Assembly (NCBI GenBank): GCA_012861695.1
Contig: JAAOOA010001127.1
Coordinates: forward strand, 62,001 to 126,000
Source of the DNA: Trematomus loennbergii
Taxonomy: Eukaryota; Chordata; Actinopteri; Perciformes; Nototheniidae
Length of the DNA stretch: 64,000 nt
Direction: 5' to 3'
Part shown: positions 12,207 to 24,860 of the stretch, in pieces
How the letters are laid out: each line of letters starts with the position of its first letter
Position numbering within the stretch: position 1 is the stretch's first letter
Notes under the pieces: generated by a model
The model's input: only the letters and a program-made list of their open reading frames with translations
Databases searched by the model: none
What the model was told of the DNA's origin: nothing
Program-made: the position numbers and the translations under genes

Positions 12207-14276
12207 CGTCACAGGCTCCTCCAACAATGCAACATGAATATATATGGGACATAAAACAAATAAATAGTGCAAGAGAATGTTTTAATGATCATATGTTGCA
12301 TTCAGCATCTGAAACACCATGTTTAAGGTCCATCGTCATTCGTGGAATTCCTCAGGGTTTGATAACTTTTGTCTAATCCCCATGTTATAAAAACCTCATC
12401 TGAAGTCTTACAATGTGGCTCGACTCGACAACCTGCCCTCTGAGGCCGAGCTATATTTAGGTCAGACGTGATTATGACTCATGTCTTGTAGACTAAACGC
12501 GTGTCATCTAATTAAAACATGACTTGCATCACGCAGTAAAAGCCGTTTATAGCGTGCACCTGCACATGGCGCCAATCGGTCATTAACTGAGGATGAACAA
12601 CGTAAGACATGCAGGAAGGAATTGGGATAAAAATAACTTCATGCTTCATTTGAAGGTTTAGGGGTCCTCTGCAGTTTCTGTAGCAACTGCTTTGATATCT
12701 AATTCTGTATGTTTACAGCAACAACATTTAAAAAGAGGCATAGCACTGTCAGAGTCTTAGTCATCTCTTTGTATTTTGGACATTCGGGGCAACTTAAATC
12801 ACCTTAGGGTTTCCAGTTGTGATTGTCATTCTTCTAGTGTCTTGTAATGTTTTATGGGATACAAAATTGACACTAGGATGGATATTTTAGAAACTGTAGT
12901 TAAGTATCGTAACTGCGCGACGTAAAGAGACGTACTATCAGTATTGGAGACTTTCTCGTAAGATTGAACGACTATTGGAGGTTTTGCTGTGAGCTGATTT
13001 CAATGGCAAAGACTTGGCAACATTGGCCTAGGGTTATTGTTGGATTTCTTTCAAGGATCTTGCCCTCTTCTCCAAGGTTAACAACCCCAGATAATTATAG
13101 TGAAAATACCCGTAGTTGCAGCCCCTATTCTCAAGACCCAGTAGTAAATGGCTGTTCAGTTCTTTCATCTACGATTACGACATGATTCCTGTCCTGATTC
13201 CTTAAATCGCTGTGGGTCCTTTTAGTCCAACACATTCACTGGCACGGCATAAAGTATAAAAAGGGAAAAATATATCTGGCGGTAATGATGTAACACGGCT
13301 CCAAGATGAAGTTGTGAAATCATTTTTAGAAACTAAAACTCCCCAGGATTGCGAGGGGGAAAACCAAGAAGCAAAGCGGCGGCATTTCTGGCATTTAACA
13401 CGGCAGTGTGGTGGTCCTCAACTTCTGTTAAACAGGTTGGTACTATCCAACCTTTTAGACTCTCCTCCATTACATCAGAGGGGGCAAAGAAGCCAAGAAG
13501 CCTTTTGAAAAACAACCGGCCAACGGGAGTGCAAGCTTGCAGAAGCTCTGATTCGCTCACTGTTTGGACTTTTCTCACTTAGCTGCAGAGAGGAAGGTGC
13601 TGTGGAAGACTTTACCCGCATGGATGACTCTCTGTTAGGGACGTTGTATCACAGAGTGGAAAGAGAGGGTGATGCACTATGCAGAGGTAACAGGAATGCC
13701 ACTAAAAATTGCCATTGTGGCATCGTTTCCCACTATGTGCAGCCCGAAAATAGTCAGGGTGGACTCCGCTATTATGCAATTACACTGTATCACGGAGGGA
13801 AAAGGTGACGTGAGACGGATGAAATGTTCTCAAACGGAGAATGTTGCCAGTCTCTTTCCTTTCACGTGTGAATGTGCGTGGGGACTTTAGACATGTAGTC
13901 CAACAGGTTTTTGCAAAGGAAGATAAGCTCTTCACTTTGTCGTAGTTTGTGTCATGTGTGCATCTTGTTATCTTTGTTTAAAACTGGTTTGGTTACGAAG
14001 CAATCTCGGTTCAACACAAGGTTTCCCAGAGGCTCCGAGTCCACTTTATTTTCTAATTTCCAGCCCTGAGAGTGTATTACTCTTCAGGCTGCAAGAACCA
14101 ATTATTGATTTAATCTACAGATTAATTATATGATTGATTGGTTTCTTATAAAGTATCCCGGAGTTGTTTTGTCCAACTGTATACCTGCCCATTTAAATTG
14201 GATTGAGGATATTTAGGGCAACTGTGGCTGTGAGGGAGTGTGTGTCTTTCCACCAGAAGGTTGTTGGTTCGATAAA
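12207..14276. other. No gene recognised
   Basis: About 2 kb of unique-looking sequence. Overlapping open frames at 13314-13890 (64-81 aa, both strands) have no splice context or known domain. Confidence 0.45.
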
Positions 14277-14428
14277 TGTAAAAGTAGAACTACTCAGATC
14301 TTGTTCTTGAGTAAAAGTAGAAGTACTCAGATCTTGTACTTGAGTAAAAGTAGAAGTACCAGAGTGTAGGAATACTCTGTTACAGTAAAAGTCCTGCATT
14401 CAAAATGTTCCTCAAGTAAATGTACAGA
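14277..14428 (+). mobile_element. Family D fragment with two or three 33-bp units
   Basis: Two to three units of GAGTAAAAGTAGAAGTACTC are followed by the family's right arm (CCAGAGTGTAGGAATACTCT, AAAGTCCTGCATTCAAAATG). It shows the short-array state of the arrays at 18.4 and 20.2 kb. Confidence 0.7.
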
Positions 14429-14504
14429 TGACTGTGTAGAGAACAAATCTATAAACTGTCTGACAAATAAAACACTATTGAAGGGCCTATTTTCTGTTAA
14501 CACA

Positions 14505-15217
14505 ATAGAGAGGTGCAGTGACGAGTCCTAAAACACGGAAGTGAGTTAGCATTTCTCCACTTCCTGTTCCTCGTCTCAGAGCCAATGGGATCTCTCCATA
14601 GGATTTTGGAAAATATCTGATATAAGGTCTGTGGTTGAGACACATGTAAGAGACGGATCACGGTTTGTTCTACGACATTAAATCCATCAGCAGTGACCCC
14701 GCTGGTGATCTCTGAAGAGTTGACGTGTCTGAAAAACGATGGTTGTTACCAAGTGGCTGAATAGGACTACAGAAGTCGTGGAGGCCGTTGTACGTCATTA
14801 CGCCGAACACGTAAACACTCTAAGTTAGTTTGCCCTGTTCTGCTTGAAAGCAAGTACCTGCCTCCTGCAAACTGTTCAAACAAACGCTTCAACTCGTACC
14901 ATTTAGAATCTGTATGTTTGAATATGGATCTTAAGTTGGCGTGACGTTGAAGTCGTGCTGCTGGACTCGGCTGTAGTTCCTTTATAGCATAGCGTTAGCA
15001 TTTTGCTTCTGGCCATTAGATTTATGATTAGAAAATGATAAAAGTAGGGTAGACATGTGGAGATTATCCGGCTGAACAAAACGTTCACACAGGTTCGTTT
15101 TCCACAGACCTTATTTCCAGCTATTTTCCAAAATCCTATGGAGAAATCCCATTGCTTTTTGTCGAGGGAACCAGCAGCTTACTTCCGGGGAAATACGTCA
15201 TCCCTGCACCACTCTAT
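14505..15217 (+). mobile_element. Family A element with a single degenerate 72-bp unit
   Basis: Left TIR ATAGAGAGGTGCAGTGACGA and right end CATCCCTGCACCACTCTAT. Between them lie the family arms and only one diverged unit (CTGTAGTTCCTTTATAGCAT). It may represent the pre-expansion form or a collapsed array. Confidence 0.75.
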
Positions 15218-15965
15218 ATACAATATACAGAAATACTCGCAGTTTTAGCAATAATTTCTCACATTATAACTCTTTTTAAAACATTTGTCTACCTCCCTGG
15301 CACCCTACTATCATGACCCAGCCATCACCTTTATCGCTGTAGTCTTAAAAACAGAATTCAATCTGATTGTTAGAAATCTCCAATTGATTACAGCTGCCAG
15401 CGTAAAAGACCTTTAATGAATCTGAAAGAAAAACCCTTTACTTCCTCGACTGTTGTTTATCTTGGCCGGTTGCCCAGTTATTAACAATCCCTAATAATCT
15501 CTGAGCTTTGATGCCGCCACATGCTCGAACCGCATCACGTCATCTTTATATAACACCGCCTCGCAGAGCTCCGTTTCCTCTGAGCGTGTCGCTGTGTTTC
15601 TGGAGATCCTTCATCGCATTACCAGCAGGTGCTGAGCGTGATCTGTAATGATAAATGACTCTTCTTAGTCTGGCCGTCTGCCCTTTGATGAAGGGAAGTT
15701 ATGGGGGATATATATCTAGTTTCTCTTCATTCAACTAAATCCTCACTCTTTTAGCAGATGTCCCCAGGTGTCCATTTACTCAACAGGAGTCCTTGGTTTC
15801 AACCATTTCTGTGTTTGCTTTGCGGTAATTAATACACGTAATAGGTTTCCTTTCTACAGTTTTTACATGTTTTTATCTGTGGAGGTTTCAATCTGTAAAC
15901 ATTCAACAAACTGATCCAAAGGCAGAAGAAATAGTGGAAATACAGTAGGACTCTCCAAAAAATTG
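15218..15965. other. No gene recognised
   Basis: Unique-looking sequence between a family A copy and the GGTA duplication. Confidence 0.45.
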
Positions 15966-16033
15966 TTCTTCCTCACATGCACATAAATGGGGTCTATGAA
16001 TGCCTCTTTTATTATTATTTGTATCTTTAATTT

Positions 16034-16713
16034 AGGTAGGTAGGTAGGTAGGTGGGTAGGTAGGTGGGTAGGTAGGTGGGTGGGTAGGTAGGTAGGTAGG
16101 TAGGTGGGTGGGTAGGTAGGTAGGTAGGTAGGTAGGTAGGTAGGTGGGTAGGTAGGTGGGTAGGTAGGTGGGTGGGTAGGTAGGTAGGTAGGTGGGTAGG
16201 TAGGTGGGTAGGTAGGTGGGTAGGTAGGTAGGTGGGTAGGTAGGTGGGTGGGTAGGTAGGTAGGTAGGTGGGTAGGTGGGTGGGTAGGTAGGTAGGTAGG
16301 TAGGTAGGTAGGTAGGTGGGTAGGTAGGTGGGTAGGTGGGTGGGTAGGTAGGTAGGTAGGTAGGTAGGTAGGTAGGTGGGTAGGTGGGTGGGTAGGTAGG
16401 TAGGTAGGTAGGTGGGTGGTGGGGTAGGGTAGGTAGGTAGGTAGGTAGGTAGGTAGGTGGGGTGTAGGTAGGTAGGTAGGTAGGTAGGTAGGTGGGTAGG
16501 TAGGGGTAGGTAGGTAGGTAGGTGGGTAGGTGGGTGGGTAGGTAGGTAGGTAGGTAGGTAGGTAGGTGGGTAGGTGGGGGGGTAGGTGGTAGGTAGGTAG
16601 GTAGGTAGGTAGGTGGGTAGGTAGGTAGGTGGGTAGGTGGGTGGTGGTAGGTAGGTAGGTAGGTGGGTAGTAGGTAGGTAGGTAGGTGGGTAGGTAGGTA
16701 GGTAGGTAGGTAG
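16034..16713. repeat. (GGTA)n / (GGTG)n microsatellite 1
   Basis: About 680 bp of GGTA with interspersed GGTG, in locally repeated patterns; a few frame slips. Confidence 0.97.
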
Positions 16714-16930
16714 GTAATTAATTTATTGATCCCAATTTGGGAAATTATTTGGTTACAGAAGCAGCATTGTGTTCAGACATTAAAATACAAACAATTAAAA
16801 AGTGGAATAGAGAAAATAACAATAAAAAATCAAATGAAAATGAAAATATTATATCAAATATTAACAATTTAAATATAGAGAAATTGTCCAAAATACTACA
16901 GGAGCATACTATATATATACATAGGATGGT
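16714..16930 (-). mobile_element. Retroelement-like tail adjoining the GGTA array, copy 1
   Basis: TTTATTGATCCCAATTTGGG followed by AAATTATTTGGTTACAGAAG resembles a teleost LINE/SINE 3' end read in reverse, with the tetranucleotide run as its tail. The same motif recurs at 17674 and 51309. Family not assigned. Confidence 0.5.
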
Positions 16931-16997
16931 TTATCCTCACATGCACATAAATGGGGTCTATGAATGCCTCTTTTATTATTATTTGTATCTTTAATTT

Positions 16998-17673
16998 AGG
17001 TAGGTAGGTAGGTAGGTGGGTAGGTAGGTGGGTAGGTAGGTGGGTGGGTAGGTAGGTAGGTAGGTAGGTGGGTGGGTAGGTAGGTAGGTAGGTAGGTGGG
17101 TAGGTAGGTGGGTAGGTAGGTGGGTGGGTAGGTAGGTAGGTAGGTAGGTGGGTAGGTAGGTGGTAGGTAGGTAGGTGGGTAGGTAGGTGGGTGGGTAGGT
17201 AGGTAGGTAGGTAGGTGGGTAGGTAGGTGGGTAGGTAGGTGGGTAGGTAGGTGGGTAGGGGGTGGGTAGGTAGGTAGGTAGGTAGGTAGGTAGGTAGGTA
17301 GGTGGGTAGGTGGGTGGGTAGGTAGGTAGGTAGGTAGGTGGGTAGGTGGGTGGGTAGGTAGGTAGGTAGGTAGGTAGGTAGGTAGGTAGGTAGGTAGGTA
17401 GGTAGGTAGGTAGGTAGGTAGTAGGTGGTAGGTAGGTATAGGTGGGTAGGTGGGTGGGTAGGTAGGTAGGTAGGTAGGTAGGTGGGTAGGTGGGTGGGTA
17501 GGTAGGTAGGTAGGTAGGTAGGTAGGTAGGTGGGTAGGTAGGTAGGTAGGTGGGTGGGTAGGTAGGTAGGTAGGTAGGTGGGTAGGTGGGTAGGTGGGTA
17601 GGTGGGTGGGTAGGTAGGTAGGTAGGTAGGTAGGTAGGTAGGTAGGTGGGTAGGTAGGTAGGTAGGTAGGTAG
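16998..17673. repeat. (GGTA)n / (GGTG)n microsatellite 2
   Basis: About 676 bp of GGTA/GGTG, the second copy within the 964-bp duplication. Confidence 0.97.
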
Positions 17674-17894
17674 GTAATTAATTTATTGATCCCAATTTGG
17701 GAAATTATTTGGTTACAGAAGCAGCATTGTGTTCAGACATTAAAATACAAACAATTAAAAAGTGGAATAGAGAAAATAACAATAAAAAATCAAATGAAAA
17801 TGAAAATATTATATCAAATATTAACAATTTAAAATATAGAGAAATTGTCCAAAATACTACAGGAGCATACTATAATATACATAGGATGGTTTAT
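17674..17894 (-). mobile_element. Retroelement-like tail adjoining the GGTA array, copy 2
   Basis: Near-identical to the segment 964 bp upstream; a one-base A insertion near 17832 is the main difference. Confidence 0.5.
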
Positions 17895-18407
17895 AGTTAT
17901 ATATAGTTAGTGTCTCCATGATCACTCTGCCACCACCAGTGACTCTCATATCTATATGTGAATAAGTGTATTTGCTAAGATATAAAAAACCCTGCTAAAG
18001 CTGGGATATTTCCCTCTTTCTAAAAGTCACTTGGCGTGAACCACATTTCCACAGTTAGCCTGCACCCGAAGAGTGGGACAGAGTTTCTGAAACCCTACTC
18101 TACTTCCTCTCTGTATTCTGCATGGCTAAAGTTAAGGGCTAAAGTTAAGGGCTAAAGTTAAGAGGTGAAGCCAGGTCTCGAGTAGTGCAGCGCTGGATGT
18201 GAAAGGGTGGAGTGCACTACCCGTAAAGCCTTTTGTTGGAGGTTGTTTGTTTGGTATCAGCTGTTAATTAACTATATAATAAATGAACTATAACTCGTTT
18301 TAAGCTGTATTTCTTCAGCATGTCTTTACTTAACTCGGCTCGCACTGTTTTTGGTTTCCATTAAAAAAATGTTTTGCATGGTACAGTTTTTATATGGATG
18401 TTCAAAC
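17895..18407. other. No gene recognised
   Basis: Unique-looking, apart from three tandem copies of CTAAAGTTAAGGG at about 18126-18162. Confidence 0.5.
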
Positions 18408-19195
18408 AAGCTGATCTTGTACTTGAGTAAAAGTAGAAGTACTCAGATCTTGTACTTGAGTAAAAGTAGAAGTACTCAGGTCTTGTACTTGAGTAAAAGT
18501 AGAAGTACTCAGGTCTTGTACTTGAGTAAAAGTAGAAGTACTCAGATCTTGTACTTGAGTAAAAGTAGAAGTACTCAGATCTTGTACTTGAGTAAAAGTA
18601 GAAGTACTCAGGTCTTGTACTTGAGTAAAAGTAGAAGTACTCAGGTCTTGTACTTGAGTAAAAGTAGAAGTACTCAGATCTTGTACTTGAGTAAAAGTAG
18701 AAGTACTCAGATCTTGTACTTGAGTAAAAGTAGAAGTACTCAGGTCTTGTACTTGAGTAAAAGTAGAAGTACTCAGATCTTGTACTTGAGTAAAAGTAGA
18801 AGTACTCAGATCTTGTACTTGAGTAAAAGTAGAAGTACCCAGATCTTGTACTTGAGTAAAAGTAGAAGTACCCAGATCTTGTACTTGAGTAAAAGTAGAA
18901 GTACTCAGATCTTGTACTTGAGTAAAAGTAGAAGTACTCAGATCTTGTACTTGAGTAAAAGTAGAAGTACCCAGATCTTGTACTTGAGTAAAGTAGAAGT
19001 ACTCAGATCTTGTACTTGAGTAAAAGTAGAAGTACTCAGATCTTGTACTTGAGTAAAAGTAGAAGTACTCAGATCTTGTACTTGAGTAAAAGTAGAAGTA
19101 CCCAGATCTTGTACTTGAGTAAAAGTAGAAGTACTGAGATCTTGAGCAAAAGTAGAAGTACTCAGATCTTGTACTTGAGTAAAAGTAGAAGTACC
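18408..19195 (+). repeat. 33-bp minisatellite, about 24 units
   Basis: Units of GATCTTGTACTTGAGTAAAA plus GTAGAAGTACTCA. Because 33 is a multiple of three, both strands stay open (222 aa of repeated YLSKSRSTQIL on +, 291 aa of repeated STFTQVQDLST on -). These are not credible proteins. Confidence 0.97.
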
Positions 19196-19650
19196 AGAGT
19201 GTAGAAATACTCTGTTTCAGTAAAAGTCGTGCATTCAAAATGTTCCTCAAGTAAAAGTAGAAAAGTATTCTCATCAAAATATAGTTAAAGTAGCGACAGT
19301 AAAAGTAGTCGTTGTGCAGATTGGTCCATTTCAGAATAATATATATGATATGTTTTATAATGATTGATCATGAAAGTGTTCTCAAAGCTGGTAAAGGTGC
19401 AGCTAGTTTGAATGACTTTGTATACTGCAGGGTAGCTTGTGAATTTACTCCAGGTGGAACTAAAGTCTGATTTAACACTTGATTATATTTCACATCATTC
19501 ATCCAGATCTGTGAAGTGACTAAAGGTATTAAATACATGTAGTGGAGGAAAAGTACACCATGTACCTCTGAACTGTAGAGGAGTAAAAGTACACAGTAGC
19601 ATGAATGAAAATACTCAAGTAAAGTACAAGTACCTCAAAATTGTACTTTT
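18408..19650 (+). mobile_element. Family D element with 33-bp array, copy at 18.4 kb
   Basis: A 33-bp array is followed by a right arm (AGTAAAAGTCGTGCATTCAA, GGTCCATTTCAGAATAATAT, GTAGTGGAGGAAAAGTACAC) that matches AAGTAC-rich TIR elements common in percomorphs. The left terminus was not delimited. No transposase. Confidence 0.65.
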
Positions 19651-20216
19651 GCGCAACATGTCCTTCACAAACAGGGAAGTGCTGTACTACGGCTGTTAGG
19701 ACAATCTGTCATCAGTCTTATCTTCATGCTTCTTCAGATGCGGTGAACATGCAAACAGGAATGTACCAAAGACACTATTTGTTCCTTGGTTCGTCCCCCA
19801 CGCTCCACGGTTGGTTCAGTCTAACTCAACTTGGAAACTGTGTATGATTTCCTTCCTGTGCCAGACTTTGCTTTTGGTTGGAGGTTGCCCTGCATGCAAG
19901 CTCCACCTGCTGAGTGACATGAGCCTACAGGAGGCAGCGTTGAAGACTAAACATTACCCAGCATGCTGTCAGAGATCGATTAGAAGACGCTTCAGAGATT
20001 AGCAGCACGAACAGGTTCACTAAAACAACCATCAGCACTTGTCAGTCACAATCTCCGTTTAGGTTTCAAGTCCCAGAAAGAGCAGTGGGGGGGGGGAAGC
20101 CTTTTGTTTAGAGAAGAACAATGAAAGTGCACAGCAGTCAAAACAGGGCTAACAGAGGAAAGGTTGGGGTCTGGAAGAGTTTGGGGGAGGGGGTTCTGTT
20201 CCCTGAAGATGTGTCT
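19651..20216. other. No gene recognised
   Basis: Unique-looking; includes a poly-G run at 20086-20095. Confidence 0.45.
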
Positions 20217-21100
20217 GTAGTCTGTACTTGAGTAGAAGTACTCAGGTCTTGTTCTTGAGTAAAAGTAGAAGTACTGAAATCTTGTTCTTGAGTAAAAGTA
20301 GAAGTACTGAGATATTGTTCTTGAGTAAAAGTAGAAGTACTCAGATCTTGTACTTGAGTAAAGTAGAAGTATTCAGGTCTTGTACTTGAGTAAAAGTAGA
20401 AGTACTGAGATATTGTACTTGAGTAAAAGTAGAAGTACTGAGATATTGTACTTGAGTAAAAGTAGAAGTACTGAGATATTGTACTTGAGTAAAAGTAGAA
20501 GTACTCAGATCTTGTTCTTGAGTAAAAGTAGAAGTACTCAGATCTTGTACTTGAGTAAAAGTAGAAGTACTCAGATCTTGTTCTTGAGTAAAAGTAGAAG
20601 TACTTTCATATTGTACTTGAGTAAAAGTAGAAGTACTCAGATCTTGTTCTTGAGTAAAAGTAGAAGTACTTTGATATTGTACTTGAGTAAAAGTAGAAGT
20701 ACTCAGATCTTGTTCTTGAGTAAAAGTAGAAGTACTCAGATCCTGTACTTGAGTAAAAGTAGAAGTACTCAAATCTTGTTCTTGAGTAAAAGTAGAAGTA
20801 CTGAGATATTGTTCTTGAGTAAAAGTAGAAGTACTCAGATCTTGTACTTGAGTAAAAGTAGAAGTATTCAGGTCTTGTACTTGAGTAAAAGTAGAAGTAC
20901 TGAGATATTGTACTTGAGTAAAAGTAGAAGTACTGAGATCTTGTACTTGAGTAAAGTACTCAGATCTTGTACTTGAGTAAAAGTAGAAGTACTCAGATCT
21001 TGTACTTGAGTAAAAGTACTCAGATCTTGTACTTGAGTAAAAGTAGAAGTACCAGAGTGTAGGAATACTCTGTTTCAGTAAAAGTCCTGCGTTCAAAAAA
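20217..21100 (+). mobile_element. Family D element with 33-bp array, copy at 20.2 kb
   Basis: About 25 units of the same 33-bp repeat with more variants (GATATTGTTC, TTTCATATTG), then the right arm CCAGAGTGTAGGAATACTCT broken off after AAAGTCCTGCGTTCAAAA. Open frames of 198 and 270 aa here are repeat artefacts. Confidence 0.75.
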
Positions 21101-21164
21101 TATCCCAAAAATAATGGACATATGAAAACATAAATAAAAGAATAAATAAACAAATAGAAATGGG

Positions 21165-22027
<863 letters not shown>

Positions 22028-22740
22028 CAGAGGAGGGAAGTAGTGGAGTACAAATACTTCGTTACTGTACTTAAGTACATTTTTCTAATGTCAGTACTTT
22101 ACTCCACTACTTATTTTTCTGACGACTTTTTACTTTGACTTCATTTTGAACACAAATACCTGAACTTTCTACTTCTTACATGTTGAACACAAATACCTGT
22201 ACTTTCTACTTCTTACATGTTGAACACAAATACCTGTACTTTCTACTTCTTACATTTTGAACACAAGTACCTGTACTTTCTACTTCTTACATGTTGAACA
22301 CAAATACCTGTACTTTCTACTTCTTACATTTTCCAAACAGCTGGTTCCTTTAGTTTGAATGTGTGTTTGGTGGCGTGATCATTATTATTTAGAGTCATTG
22401 CGTGCCTATTGATTTGAACACGATCCGTGTATCCATCATTTCCTGGTCTTCTCTAAAGAAGAGGACCAATGAAAACGTTGTCATGTTGCCGTTGTTCAGC
22501 ATGGAAACATTCATTAGCTAACAATGACATTATTGTTCTATTAATATAAAGGGAGGTCAGGTACTCTTTAAACAGCTGCTAGTTATGGGTACTTTTTACT
22601 GAAGTACATTTCAAAGCCCTCTTTACTTTTACTTGAGTAAAGAAGTTTAGTCAGTACTTCTACTTTCACCAGAGTATTTTTAAACACAAGTATCTGTACT
22701 TCTACTTGAGTAAAGGATGTGTGTACTTTTGCCAGCTCTG
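22028..22740 (-). mobile_element. hAT non-autonomous element with 37-bp array (family C, copy 2)
   Basis: This is the reverse complement of the element at 5164-6541: CAGAGGAGGGAAGTAG at the left, CCAGCTCTG at the right, with shared internal text (GGCGTGATCATTATTATTTA). It carries about five 37-bp units (22150-22330) where copy 1 has about 23. No matching TSD was found. Confidence 0.85.
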
Positions 22741-22997
22741 CTCGACTCCCAGTTTCATCTTGTCTCTCCCAGTGATTGCTACCATGGTGACACCCCCCCC
22801 CCCCCCCACTCCCAGAAGTCACATGACCTCCCCCTCTCCAGGTGTTTGGCTTGCGTCTGGTGGCCTTCATTGATTCGCTGCACAGTAGGGCTCTTTGTGT
22901 GCCTGTGAGAAACTGAGCCGACGTCTCCTCCACAGGTGGAGCGGCAACTTTAAGGTCTCCGTCTCCAACTGCTCTGAGCCGCTGCTGAGGGACTGAT

Positions 22998-23120
22998 TTT
23001 TAATATAATAATAATAATAATATTAATAAAGCTTTATTTGTACATCACTTTCCAAACACCAGGTGCAGCTCAACGTGCTTTGACAACGTGGCACAGATCA
23101 CAACTTTAAAAAACTGGAAA
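22998..23120 (-). mobile_element. LINE/SINE-like 3' tail fragment with (AAT)n
   Basis: An AATAAT run followed by AATAAAGCTTTATTTGTACA and CAGGTGCAGCTCAACGTGCT resembles a reversed teleost retroelement tail. Family not assigned. Confidence 0.45.
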
Positions 23121-23273
23121 ATTCTCTTCAGGTCAAATTCTTTTTTGCAGCAGAAAAGCATAATATAACAATTCAAGGGACAAAAGGAGGTAAAAACATG
23201 ACAATATAATTAATAATGAGAGACATAGAGCAGGGAAAGGAAAGGAAGGAGCTTTACAAATAAGAGCTGATGA

Positions 23274-23315
<42 letters not shown>

Positions 23316-23817
23316 ATCCCTCCATGCTGTCCTTTGGGGAGAAGCCCTGTATGGGCAGTAATGTGGAAAGCCATTATGTGAGTAATAAGCTGAAGCCACC
23401 GAGAGCGAACACACCACACCGCCCGCTATTTATTTGAGCCACCAGGTTATATTTCCACTTAGTCACAGACACATTCCCCTCAGTGTTAGTGTGTGTGTGT
23501 GTGAGGCTGTAGGTGGTTGTTAGATGATTTTTAACAATGTTTTGATGTGTTTTAACCTTTTGTGTGGGCGAGCGTGTCTGCCTGCCATCACATCCTCACA
23601 TACCCTTCTTCTGTGGTCGGATTAAACTAACATCGCTGAGTAAGAGAGAAGTGGGCCTTCAGCCTAAAAGCTTTGGTCATTTATCAGATGGAGGGAAAGC
23701 TATGTTGTCCATGTTCCTGATATGAAGAGCCAATATTTTAGTAGTTTTAGGTACCTGTGCATTTGTTTTCAGTTGTCTATGTTGGTCTAAACTCTGGCTG
23801 TAATGGAGATTATTTGT
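23121..23817. other. No gene recognised; contains (GT)n at 23276-23312
   Basis: Unique-looking apart from a 37-bp GT run; no exon supported. Confidence 0.5.
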
Positions 23818-24860
23818 AGTCCGACCCGGAAGTAAGCATAGCAAAGGCTCCTTGGACAAAAAGCCAAATGGGATTTTTCATTGGATTTTGGATTATTGGA
23901 GAAAATAATCTCTGTCAAACGTTTATGATACTTACACATTTAGCTCAGCAGGATACTCTCCACATATTAACACCACTTTATGATTTCTGAAGTAAAAAAG
24001 CTAACGTTAGGGCTATAAAGGAACTACAGCACGGTCACATGACTTCACATCACCACCGCTAAGCTAAAGGCGGCTAATGTTGGGCTATAACGGAACTACA
24101 GCGGTCACATGACTTCACATCACCACCGCTAAGCTAAAGGCGGCTAATGTTGGGCTATAACGGAACTACAGCGCGGTCACATGACTTCACGTCACCACCG
24201 CTAAGCTAAAGGTGGCTAATGTTGGGCTATAACGGAACTACAGCGCGGTCACATGACTTCACATCACCACCGCTAAGCTAAAGGCGGCTAATGTTGGGCT
24301 ATAACGGAAACTACAGCGCGGTCACATGACTTCACGTCACCACCGCTAAGCTAAAGGCGGCTAATGTTGGGCTATAACGGAACTACAGCACGGTCACATG
24401 ACTTCACGTCACCACCGCTAAGCTAAAGGCGGCTAATGTTGGGCTATAACGGAACTACAGCGCGGTCACATGACTTCACATCACCACCGCTAAGCTAAAG
24501 GCGGCTAATGTTGGGCTATAACGGAACTACAGCGCGGTCACATGACTTCACGTCACCACCGCTAAGCTAAAGGTGGCTAATGTTGGGCTATAAAGGAACT
24601 ACAGCACGGTCACATGACTTCACGTCACCACGCTAAGCTAAAGGTGGCTAATGTTGGGCTATAAAGGAACTACAGCGGTCACATGACTTCATCACCACCG
24701 CTAAGCTAAAGGTGGCTAATGTTGGGCTATAAAGGAACTACAGCACGGTCACATGACTTCACATCACCACCGCTAAGCTAAAGGTGGCTAATGTTGGGCT
24801 ATAAAGGAACTGTTGGGCGTGATGAAGTTTAGTCGTCTCATTTAGACACTTGTTAGCATC
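23818..24860 (-). mobile_element. Family A element with 72-bp array, inverted (A3)
   Basis: In reverse orientation: right arm first (CCGGAAGTAAGCATAGCAAA, GATTATTGGAGAAAATAATC), then an array at about 24005-24820 (about 11-12 units), then the left arm start (AGTCGTCTCATTTAGACACT). Both TIRs are missing or decayed. Many units carry ATAACGGAACTAC and GCGCGGTCACATGAC variants not seen in other loci, showing local homogenisation. Confidence 0.82.

Larger units (their letters stand above)
15971..17894 (-). repeat. 964-bp tandem duplication containing GGTA arrays
   Basis: CCTCACATGCACATAAATGG begins at 15971 and again at 16935. Each copy holds a ~65-bp lead, a GGTA/GGTG array and a ~220-bp AT-rich segment starting AATTAATTTATTGATCCC. 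The two AT-rich segments are nearly identical. Confidence 0.9.

Noticed and set aside
18351..19277. 222-aa (+) and 291-aa (-) open frames
   Set aside because: Artefacts of a 33-bp array with period divisible by three.
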